A DNA stretch of 64,000 nt from assembly GCA_963920705.1 (NCBI GenBank), contig OY987236.1:8232190-8296189 (forward strand), written 5' to 3'. Made by a program: the position numbers and the translations under genes. The notes beneath the pieces were generated by a model. It was not told where the DNA came from and did no database searches. It saw nothing but the letters and a program-made list of their open reading frames with translations. This stretch comes from Odiellus spinosus (lineage: Eukaryota > Arthropoda > Arachnida > Opiliones > Phalangiidae). Positions within the stretch are counted from its first letter, which is position 1, and each line of letters opens with the position of its first letter. Below are positions 27,701 to 37,103 of this stretch, in pieces.

Positions 27701-28229
27701 ATGATTCGGAGAAAATTTATTTCAGACTTTTAATTTTAAAATATTGTAGTTTTAACTTGCATGCCTAAAGTCAGCCTTCATAATATTTGTTAAGCCTAGA
27801 TGATTTGAACTGCACAAGTGTTAAATTATTTAAAAAATTTCACTTTAAATATCGTTAAGATTTGATCAAATTTTTACCAATTACTAACAATAATTGTTAA
27901 TTTGACTATTCAAAATCGGCGAAACATTTCAATTTAAACTCCCAAACCGGCATAATTGGGTCAAATTATTTCCGGAATTTAAACAAAACCTGTAACTTAA
28001 CACATTAAAATTTGATAATTAGGCCCTAATCACCACATGTGAAACGATTCAATTATATCCGAAAATCTAACTCATAACACCCATTAAATAACCCATTGAA
28101 ATCAACATTGACTAAGCCTGATTCATTACGTAGAAATAAAATTAAGAAATATTTGCGCTTACCCGATTTCTTTCCAAAATTCCTCGTGGTTCCGAAATTG
28201 AGGCCAACACTCGCTAGAGCCGCTTCCAT
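24441..28229 (-). CDS. LRR-family secreted or membrane protein, 5' end only (two exons)
   Basis: Partial gene. The downstream exon encodes a hydrophobic signal sequence and then an LRR N-terminal cap with CPRMCKC, DCSQANLTTIP. An upstream exon at 28163-28229 has an ATG in good context (A at -3, G at +4), 22 codons and a G|GTAAGC donor. Its phase 1 end joins exactly to the phase 1 start at 24741. The second exon ends in phase 2, as LRR exons often do. LRR exons are not visible in 1-24440 and probably lie beyond the window. Translation may start at the exon 2 methionine (MISLFLTF) instead, in which case the upstream exon is 5' UTR. Confidence 0.6.
25640..25751. repeat. Left terminal inverted repeat of the P-type element
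   Basis: About 112 bp. Shared blocks with the right end read inward: GAAAAATAAGCTAGA, CCACT, a G-run, ACGTC, GGCTGCCATTTGAGGGACA and GCGCCATCT. Confidence 0.88.
25952..27075 (+). pseudogene. Broken THAP/P-element transposase
   Basis: Three recognisable pieces. (1) 25952-26272: a THAP-like zinc finger starting MVKSCAFC, with DNWNPSSYDSV, SEHF and a VPT box; the usual Cys before SEHF is Arg, so the C2CH site is incomplete. (2) 26339-26524: start of the RNase H-like region (LVFMLVAINCSCKIPLEYFL). (3) 26521-27075: a shift to another frame with VKECLARI, VSDGLSSN, then a jump from SNPANPMGHRIYLIL straight to the C-terminal GGLKQPSKSVLQ part. The segment that normally links them, with the rest of the catalytic core, is missing. 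It is not expected to make an active transposase. Confidence 0.85.
27418..27523. repeat. Right terminal inverted repeat of the P-type element
   Basis: About 106 bp, the imperfect reverse complement of 25640-25751. The best blocks are 27420-27428 with 27440-27458, and 27494-27515. Confidence 0.88.
28163..28229 (-). CDS. Probable first coding exon of the LRR gene
   Basis: Encodes MEAALASVGLNFGTTRNFGK and a few more residues before G|GTAAGC. The phase matches the next exon. The same stretch is also open in a second frame from an upstream ATG at 28256-28254 (MDLIYKLKDYGSG), which would be out of frame with the LRRNT and end at a stop inside exon 2. Coding status is therefore uncertain. Confidence 0.45.
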
Positions 28230-28949
28230 AGTCTTTAAGTTTATAAATCAGGTCCATGGTTAACATCGCGTCGCGCGAACAGATAGTAAACTTCCATGTA
28301 TAAAACCGAAAAGACGGAATATGCACTTTGATAAACTAAAACATTAAACCAGGTTGAATCGTTAAGCCTAATCGTCGTGCGCCTAGCATCGTTCTCGTAG
28401 CTGTTCCGTTCGCTGTCTAATAAACGTCTGCCGTAGAGACGGTATAGTTCAACTAACACTTTTTTGGGGGAGGGGCCAAAGGTTAACTAACGACAAATAA
28501 AATTACTCTCTTCCAGCCAGAGTTTCAGCGGGTCTTTTAAATTATGCAACGCGATGTGAATGTACCTAACGCTAAAATTCCAGAAGGGGGCTGGATAATA
28601 TATAAAAAATCTACTCGGCAATAATCCGAACGAGAGTGAAAAGGGGACACTCGAAGAAAAATTAAAACCCGAAATTTATGACGTCATAAAAAAGACTACG
28701 CTGTTCAATCTCAACTTGATCCTTTCTTAAATTTTTTTTATTTTCTTCTCCCCTTATTACGTTAAATGGAGGAGAGGTGGGGGGAGAGAAAATTTAAAAA
28801 AAGTCGGTCACCACGGCACGCTCCCTTACGACAAAACAGGCATCAGCCCAAAACTTTCTCTTTCAGTACCGCTTTCTCGAAAACGAATCACGTCTCTTTG
28901 ATTTAATGAAGAAACCCCTTTTTTGACTCGATAAACTAAGAAGTTTTTA

Positions 28950-29760
28950 AAAGATTACACTGGCAAACTTGACTAGTTATATTATTGGGTAGGAAAAACG
29001 TGCTCTAGTGGTTTCCGTTTTGAAACATAACCACGCGCGAGATGAGATAATCGCGAGTTTACCGAAACAGCGCCTAAACGCGAGTGGCTTCGAGTCGCTT
29101 CCGAAAAATCGCCACATCGACTCGGAAAAAATGGGCTTAACAGAAGACTTTTTTCTTCGCAAAGGGGATAAACAGAGGGTGGGGGGAATGCCTACTTCTT
29201 GTTTATTTTCATCTCGATTTTTATATCCCGCTACTCCCGAGTTTTTTAAGCCTTTGACAAGGAATAGATAAGAGTGGGGGAAAGGGATAGTATGGAAGCG
29301 GAAAAAAAGGGCGCGAATTCTCTCTCTTTCCCGCTCTTTGCGCGCGCCGCCAGCACTGAAAGGTCAGTGCACTATCAGGCCGCCGCTCGCGCGCGAATAT
29401 TTCAATCGCTCGCCGGTTGGCGGCGTTTGGCCCCTTTACGTCACGGCGCGCGCCCGATGTAACAGAAACTCAAAGCCGTTCAATAGGAGAGTTAAAGGCG
29501 ATCTTCTCCTTTGAAAAAGACCCGACCGCCGTCTATGTTTGGAGCGTGGTGGACTGGGGGCACCCTATTCTCGATGTTTCGCCGAACGCTCACCCTCCCG
29601 CCCTTGATCGATGGCTTCACAGCTGCGCGTAGCACGTGGGGGCGATCTAGGCGCCACCGCCTTTTCAACCCTTTCGCGGGATAGGAATGGGTGCAGACAA
29701 TGGGGGCTGTTATCCCCATACTCCCAAATAGGAGTGTAGACAAGTTGGAGAAGATATTGT
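28950..29760. promoter_or_regulatory. GC/CpG-rich island, possible promoter region
   Basis: The only long GC-rich, CpG-dense block in the window; the rest is strongly AT-rich. It has clustered CGCG and GCGC words at 29338-29460 and a CRE-like TTACGTCA at 29436-29443. It lies about 0.8 kb upstream of the putative LRR first exon, so a promoter reading minus is plausible. No TATA box or start site can be assigned. Open frames in it on both strands look like by-products of GC content. Confidence 0.35.
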
Positions 29761-32151
29761 AAGGCTGATTAGACACACTGTTTTTAGCAGACGACGCTAA
29801 GGGTGTTGAATATGTACAGTTTGTACACCGATTACGTAAATGATTGCAGCCTTGTTAATGCTACATAAGTACTCGGTTACGTATCACTTTAGTACAATAA
29901 GTTACAAGCTTGTACACCGATTACGTGTAGTAATCAGCCACACTTTAAATTCCGCCCTTTAAATATGAAACATGAAAACAGACATTTTTATACGAATAAA
30001 CATTCAGACAAATTCAAACAATGTTAAACCGCTATAGGAGATTTTTTGCGGTGTTTTCTCCTTCCCCAAATAAACAACTTCAACCAAGGATCCCATAAGT
30101 AAGACGGATCGGAAGAGAGTCGAATTCATTCGCGGCAAACGCAAAACTTTAACAGTCAATAGCAGCGCGAGTTCCGCAGCTGCCCTTGGTTGGGCGCAAG
30201 AAATCAGCAAGTTTGCGTCCAATTTACGTCTAGAGCCTCAAGTTGTTTAAAAGCTTCATTTCTATATTTGGTTGCTTTATTTCTGGTTCTTCTACACTAA
30301 GTGCTGGTTTAGAAAAGCGATTCATGGAAAGACTACCGCTTCTGATCCTTCTTAACTATAGGATCCGATGCTGTTTAACAAAGGGTACGTGCGGGTTCGT
30401 TGAAGTTGTCTATAGTAGAAGTGTTAACCGCAATATGTTTTGCATAATCAGTGTTGACAAACACGCCCTTGAAAGCAAATGGGCTCTACTTTTCAAGGGC
30501 AAAATATGACTTCACACGCAACAATAACCCATTTTTCCATAAGCATCATTTTCCCAATATCCGAGGATGAAGCTTAAATTATTGGGGTGCTCCGATAATA
30601 CCGATCGTCCCAAGAACTAAGCAAAAATAAAAGTTCGCGGAAAAATTGATTTTGCTTAGATTTTTTTCTTTATTTTATATTATTTTTCAACCATCACTCT
30701 CTTGACATGGTATGATATCCTCAGCCTCTAAGTTGGGCCCTAAAGTTTCGTGTTAAGCCTAACTCGCTTTCTTAAAAAAAATAAAATAAAGAAAAACCTC
30801 TCCTCGCAACATTGATTACTTTTAAAAGCCGACCAAGCTTATTTGCTCTCTTAAACAATGGGGACTTTGTCTAGGGTTAACAGTAAAAAAGAAAAACTAA
30901 TAAAAGAGCTAAAGCGGGTTTGATTGATCGTACGAGTGTGTTAAATAAAAGTTTTCTTAACACTTTAAAAAGACTTTGACAACTACACCCACTAAACTGG
31001 GCATTGAAGCCGCTAAGCCTATTTTAAAATTATTTGAATGTCCAAATAATTACCTATATTTTTCAACTTGCGACAAAAACTGATTATGCCCAGATGCCAG
31101 GTTCTCCTACCTAGAGATGAATCTCAAAGGTCTCCACAGAACGTTTTCACGCATTTTTTTACCTAACACGGTAACATTAGTCCTAGAATTTTTCCTAAAC
31201 CGAAGGGGCATGCATTTCAGAAATCTGGTGTACAAAAATTTTGAACACAACGTCATAGCTGAATTCAAGTGAACTCGGGTGTAAATCGAATTCAAGAGTG
31301 TCGTCACCCTCGGTTGACTTATACTTTAATTGTCTATGGTTGAAAGATCTTTACGCATATGGTATACAATCATATCCAAGACTTCCAATATGCCTTTGTT
31401 CCCTACTTATTTCCAAATTTCAATATTGACATAAGCCTACTTTAATTTGAGATAGATAACCAATTCAAATCGTTAATATTGAAAAACTTCGCTAAGCCTA
31501 TTTTAAAAACGTTTAATTTTTTCGCAACGTTTTTACTTAAATAATTTTGAAATAGGCTTAGCAAAATATGAACTCGAGTGACTTTGATTGATCGAAATAA
31601 TGTCTTCTTAACGCTTAGAGGGACTTTATAACAACTGCGCCTGGTCTGCTAGAAAAGTAACCCCTTTCTTGAATAACAATTTTAAAAGGCAAACTGCATA
31701 AATTAAAGTCGGTACGGTAGCTATGCAATGAGGCTTAAATACTCAGAGCCGAATTAAGGAGACGCGAGGGTCAAAAGGGAGAGCGACAAAGGGTCAACCC
31801 CTAATGCCTCACTTTACTTCTCTTCAATACATTTTTTTTCTTTCGCTTCGCTTGGTTACCTTAAATAACGTGAAGAATTTTAATTCGCCCGAAACGACAA
31901 CTTCCGAGCTTGGGTACACACTCCAAGGAGGCAGAACGCGAAACAAAAGAAAATTAATTCATCCCACGACGTGTGGTTTTATTAATCCCTTGATGTTAAG
32001 AATTAACCGTTTCTTTTTCAAAGGGAGGGCCACACGATTTAAAATGTTCATTATAATTAAATATTTTGGGCTTTACTTCGGATTATTTACATTTATTAAC
32101 TATAGTTTTTGGAAGAAGTAATATGGAAGTCATATTCAAATTAACCGGCTT
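29761..32151. other. No gene seen
   Basis: Contains a 17-bp direct repeat (TTGTACACCGATTACGT) at about 29820 and 29911, and several TAAGCCTATTTTAA words. Open frames of 60-105 codons here show no recognisable domain or splice context. Confidence 0.5.
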
Positions 32152-32920
32152 GAATTTGAAGATTAAAATAGGCTTAGCGAGTTGAAAATATGAAGATTAA
32201 AATAGGCTTAACGATTTGAAACTATGAAGATGAAAATAGGATTAACGAGTTGAAACTATGAAGATGAAAATAGGCTTAACGAGTTGAAACTATGAAGATG
32301 AAAATAGGCTTAACGAGTTGAAACTATGAAGATGAAAATAGGCTTAACGAGTTGAAACTATGAAGATGAAAATAGGCTTAACGAGTTGAAACTATGAAGA
32401 TGAAAATAGGCTTAACGAGTTGAAACTATGAAGATGAAAATAGGCTTAACGAGTTGAAACTATGAAGATGAAAATAGGCTTAACGAGTTGAAACTATGAA
32501 GATGAAAATAGGCTTAACGAGTTGAAACTATGAAGATGAAAATAGGCTTAACGAGTTGAAACTATGAAGATGAAAATAGGCTTAACGAGTTGAAACTATG
32601 AAGATGAAAATAGGCTTAACGAGTTGAAACTATGAAGATGAAAATAGGCTTAACGAGTTGAAACTATGAAGATGAAAATAGGCTTAACGAGTTGAAACTA
32701 TGAAGATGAAAATAGGCTTAACGAGTTGAAACTATGAAGATGAAAATAGGCTTAACGAGTTGAAACTATGATGAAAATAGGCTTAGCGACTTGAAAATGC
32801 TAAGATGAAAATAAGCTTAGCGACTTGAAAATACGAAGTTGAAAATAGGCTTAACGACTTGAAAATATGAAGATGAAAGTAGGCTTAGCGAATTGAAAAT
32901 ATGAAGATTAGAATAGATTA
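32152..32920. repeat. 34-bp minisatellite, about 22 copies
   Basis: Period of 34 bp, containing AGGCTTAACGAGTTGAAACT then ATGAAGATGAAAAT. The core (about 32228-32768, some 16 units) is almost identical copy to copy; the outer units diverge (TTAGCG for TTAACG), and one unit near 32769 is 31 bp. Confidence 0.95.
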
Positions 32921-33632
32921 CTTACAGAGACGTAACTATTCTCTGGTTAAGATTAATATCTTAGGGAAAACGAAGTTAATAGTTTATATTATAGTTAAGC
33001 TTCGGCCGGACTAAAATAAGAGTGTAACAAAGTTACAAATAGTGTAACCTTCTATTTAAAACTAAACTGAGAAAAAAAACATTGCAAAAAATACTATTTC
33101 GTCGCCGCTTTTGCGGAATTTAATTTTCCCCACTAACCGAAACTAATTAAGATTATAATTTCTGTATTACTGAGTTAAACACCTAACTAATAGGGATTTT
33201 AGGTGATATTAGATTTAATAAGGCGGAAGAAAATAGCCATAACTGTCAAAAAAAGAGTATATAGAACTCCTTGTAATAAATTGTGGGCCAAGATTATAAC
33301 AAAAAGTTGTAATGTTCTTTCGTCTCCCGCCAAGAAAAAGAAAGCCAACTATTACAGGGAAAAAGGGGGGCTTCTCTCTCGATTTTTATATTTTTCTCTT
33401 GAGGATTAAAGGTCCTTATTGCCGAGTTTCGTGCCAAAAATTTTGATATACCGGTAGCAGAAATGGAGAGCATAATAAGGATTAATGTGACGGACGCGGA
33501 GGTATACTTAGGCCTAGTTTTGAAAAATAGTATAATATTTTTTTTCCCCGGCTTTAATCCTATCCTCGCACGACGCCATATTAAGAGCGTCACAGCGTAC
33601 TTAAAAGGGGTAATGAAGACAAGTAATTTACC

Positions 33633-33718
33633 GAATTCCACTGGGTGCTCTAGAGCAAGAAAAATCACTCCGAGCACAAGTTTTAAATTATTTGCGACAC
33701 TGGGCGAGTCAGAGCAGT
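33633..33718. repeat. Partial copy of the 51.8-kb inverted-repeat family
   Basis: Contains TTCCACTGGGTGCTCT and CTGGGCGAGTCAGAGCA, matching the arms of the 51.8-kb element. A shorter match, CCCGCCCAGTGGAATTA, is at about 54667-54684. Confidence 0.5.
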
Positions 33719-33738
33719 GAAGATAAAGAAATGAGCTA

Positions 33739-33795
33739 GGGAAACGGTTTAAATCGATTCCAAGGCTTAGTATGAACGCAGCTAATTTTCCTAAA
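33739..33795. repeat. Dispersed repeat shared with 18.25 kb
   Basis: GGGAAACGGTTTAAATCGAT followed by TCCAAGGCTTAGTATGAACG; the partner copy is at 18254-18311. Confidence 0.6.
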
Positions 33796-34786
33796 AACAC
33801 GAGATTTGATTGGCTAGCATGCCCTATTCAAAATGGTGCTCGACCTCTAAGAACAAAATTTACAAGTACTTCAATCAAACTGTTTTTCTCATAACTAAAT
33901 GTCATATTTTAGGGTTTAAGAAATCTAAAAATAAGTTAATTTCCTTCGGGCTCTCTTTAACCCATTGGCTACTGATCATGGGCTGTGTCTAAAAAGGTAT
34001 TGTTTTTGTTAAATATCAACTGCACGACTACAACCCATCTTTCGGTCGCTAGCCTCTGTAATATAATTATATATTCATTTATTCTAAGTATAGATTGTGT
34101 ATTTTTGATCATTTTTTCTCTTTCGTTAAAAAAAGATGGCAAGGCCATGCAACCGGAGATAAAATATACTACTGAGTACTGAGGAGAGTCTCAGCTTGGC
34201 CGGTCTGAATGACGCCTATGTGATGGCATTTCTTTTATATTTTTCATATAATAACGGTCCTTTAGGACCTTTCTATATACGAGATAGCTGAGAGATAGCT
34301 TAATGGTTATAAATTATTTATGTAAGTGAAGATATATCGTAAGAGGAGAAAATGGTTTTAAATAAAATTTAAAAAGGGAGCCGTCAGTTCAAGCTAAGAA
34401 AATGATAACTCGAAAATTTTGGAAGGCGTAAATTTATTCCTTAGAATCCTTAGTTTTTCGTTTTTGATAGAAATCAAATCAATATCTGGTGAAAGTATCT
34501 TTAAATCCTGGACCACCTCTCAATATGGTAGATTAATTTAATTTTACCCCCTTTATCGAAAATTTAATTCAAGCTGTTTTGCGCTAAAATTTCATTGTAA
34601 TCATCTGCACTAACGTAAAATTATTTAGAGATATGTTTCAGGGTTACTCGAACTAATTGTAGAATTTAAATTTTCTTCTGCCATAAATTTCAAAAAGGTT
34701 GTCTGCTTTAACTTTAAAATTGATATATTTTATTTTAGTATCCTTTATCCTAAATAAATCCTCTCTTCTCATTGGTGCTCTTCAGC

Positions 34787-34864
34787 GATGCTCAGAATTT
34801 GATTTAGCTCATTTAATAACATGTGCACCATCGCGTGAATACGGGTTTCATCATTGCATCAGTG
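34787..34864. repeat. GATGCTCAGAAT repeat, single unit
   Basis: GATGCTCAGAATTTGATTTA, then CTCATTTAATAACATG, ending in CATCATTGCATCAGTG. It is one of six units seen between 34.8 and 37.1 kb. Confidence 0.75.
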
Positions 34865-35467
34865 TCTTGAAAATGCACAATTCAAATGAGATGAAAGTTC
34901 TAAATGATCGGGCACTAAATATACATAAACTTTATGATATTAGTCTGCTATAGCGATGCGGCCAAACCAAAATAGATATTTGAAATTAACTTTTAATTCA
35001 GAAAATACAGATTAAATTGGCACGGTGGATGTTGAATTAAATTAATTATTCACGTTAATTGTGAGAAGATAAATGATAAATTAAATTAAAAAGTATAGAA
35101 ATAAGAAAAAACTAACACTTTGATGAGACTTTCATGATGGGGACATATTTAGCGGCAATACATCTATCGTAAATAATTCCGGAAAGTTAACCTAATGTAA
35201 GACTAATTGGTTTAATTTAACGTACCCTGTGCCAATTTTATGCATATTTCACTAATTAAAAGTTAATTTCAAAGATCTTGTTTTGTTTTGACCATGAACG
35301 TGTAAGTTATTTTAATTGCAATGTTTTGGTCTGTAAATTCCACAACAGTGATCTGATCTTAACTATTACTTTCCCCATGTAATAAATTAAAAATATTATT
35401 AAGAGATATGGTACAGCTTTATCGTAAAGAAATTCTTTCTCGTCTCCTCATTGGTAAATATGTAATA

Positions 35468-35640
35468 GATGCTCAGAATATGGTTTAGCGCATTTAACAG
35501 CATATGAATAATCGTCATGATGAAAGCTTCATCATCGCATCAGTGTTTATTGATGCTCAGAATCTGAGATAGCTCATTTTACAACATACGCGTCATTGCA
35601 TTAACGAGATATATACCTTCATCATTGCATCCATCTTGCG
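35468..35640. repeat. GATGCTCAGAAT repeat, tandem dimer
   Basis: Two units start at 35468 and 35552. They share GATGCTCAGAAT, a TTTAACA/TTTACAACATA block and the CATCATCGCATC/CATCATTGCATC end. Confidence 0.8.
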
Positions 35641-35764
35641 ATTTATGGAGATCCTAAATTTATTTCCATTGATGGGTCAGAGACCAATCGAATGTTATTG
35701 GAAGTCTCATGGAGATCTCGCCTTGCTCATTGGTCGATGACCACTTCAATGCGAAGAAATTCAG

Positions 35765-35912
35765 GATCACCATGAATCCAGCTAAGCCTATTTTAAATTG
35801 ATTTCTAGTTTGAAATTTGTTTGTTAAATATTTTTACTGGTGGATTTGGCCTATTTTAACGATAAGGAATCGATAACATATCATTTGTAGATAGACTGCA
35901 TTCTCCCTTTAA
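35765..35912. repeat. Copy of the 14.2-kb MITE family
   Basis: Begins ATCACCATGAATCCAGC, as at 17.0 kb, and ends GCATTCTCCCTTTAA. The left inverted repeat is missing. It lies inside the 34.8-37.1-kb repeat cluster. Confidence 0.7.
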
Positions 35913-36146
35913 GAACAGGAAGAGTTGGAATTAATATTAAAAGATGTTTAACTAAATTATTATTCACTATAGTTTGCATTCACTGCACCTAGATTTTTCT
36001 TTAACTTTAATACGAGTAAACAGGTCTTTTCTGTCAAACTTTTTATTACACCGTCCTCCCCTCAAAATAATTAGTTAAGATATGGTTCAGCTTTATCTTA
36101 TCACAAAGAAATCCCCTCTTGTTTCATTATTGGTCAATATGCAATA

Positions 36147-36320
36147 GATGCTCAGAATATGGTTTAGCGCATTTAACAGCGTATGCAGCATCGTCGTGGT
36201 GAGAGATGATCATCATCGCATCAGTGCTATTGATGCTCAGAATGTGAGTTAGCTCATTTTACAACATACGCATCATTGCATTAACGAGATATATAACTTC
36301 ATCATTGCATCCATCTTGCG
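36147..36320. repeat. GATGCTCAGAAT repeat, second tandem dimer
   Basis: Units start at 36147 and 36232. Nearly the same as 35468-35640 in order and spacing, including CATCCATCTTGCG at the end, so the whole dimer was duplicated. The GTGATAC-flanked MITE lies just beyond it. Confidence 0.8.
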
Positions 36321-36353
36321 ATTACCGAAAAATACACAGTTCAGCTGTGATAC

Positions 36354-36670
36354 CAGAAATAGATGAACCGAAATTATCAACGAGAGCTTAGATTGGGAAA
36401 TGCATTTTATTTGGAGTGAATGGGGAGGGTAAGCACTGGGGGAATGGGCTTCCTCGGCCTCAATGAAATACCGAGGAGGATCTTGGGAAACTGATCGCCC
36501 CACGTAGCGACGGCTGCAAACCAAGCCAGGTGGCGCATTCAACGTTTCTCGGCTAGGCGAAATTCCGCGGGGGAGGGGGCTACAACTGTCGTCTAAGAGA
36601 GGGGAAACGGAGAACTTGCCTGTGGCGTTAGAGGAATAGCTCGTTGATAATTTCGGTTCATCTATTTCTG
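36354..36670. mobile_element. MITE with CAGAA ends and 7-bp duplication, second family
   Basis: A 317-bp element. Inverted repeats of about 32 bp start CAGAAATAGATGAACCGAAA and are nearly perfect. An exact GTGATAC duplication lies at 36347-36353 and 36671-36677. The interior is GC-richer than its surroundings and does not match the 19.4-kb element, though the CAGAA ends and 7-bp duplication are the same. Confidence 0.85.
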
Positions 36671-37023
36671 GTGATACTCATTGAAAATAAAGCTTAACTT
36701 TCTCTACAAATCATTTAAGAGGGAGAGTTGGAATTATTAGAAGATTTACAACGATATCCCTGAATAAGCTATGCCTGAAACCCTTCAATGGTTACGAAAT
36801 AAATGAATTTTCATTCAATATCTATTTTGTTTTCAATGTATTATTTCTCACAAATGCGTGTTACACACAAAAGGTTGATTTTACCCTAAATTTCACAAAA
36901 CTAACATTTAACCATGACTAATATTTATTTTAAAATAATTATTTAGACTTAAAAAAATTAAATATATCAAATTTAAACCATATGGTCTTAATATCCGAAT
37001 GTAATTACATTCATTAATTCACA

Positions 37024-37103
37024 GATACTCAGAATATGGTTTGGCTCATTTAATAACATGTACACCATCGCATGATTACGTACTCATCATCGCATCAGTG
37101 TTG
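37024..37103. repeat. GATGCTCAGAAT repeat, single unit
   Basis: GATACTCAGAATATGGTTTG ... CATCATCGCATCAGTG; closest to the unit at 34787. Confidence 0.7.

Larger units (their letters stand above)
24742..28162. other. Probable intron of the LRR gene
   Basis: Lies between the G|GTAAGC donor at 28162 and the TTTTAG acceptor at 24742. It contains the whole P-type element and a hairpin at 25427-25455. Confidence 0.5.
32921..34786. other. No gene seen
   Basis: A 168-codon minus frame (33294-33800) overlaps an 85-codon plus frame. Neither resembles a known protein, and both overlap repeats at 33633-33795. Confidence 0.5.

Noticed and set aside
32152-32920. 34-bp array as a CRISPR
   Set aside because: Units are contiguous with no unique spacers, and the genome is eukaryotic; it is a minisatellite.
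33294-33800. 168-codon minus-strand ORF, among the longest uninterrupted frames outside the exons
   Set aside because: No recognisable domain, overlaps dispersed repeats at both ends, and has an overlapping frame on the other strand.
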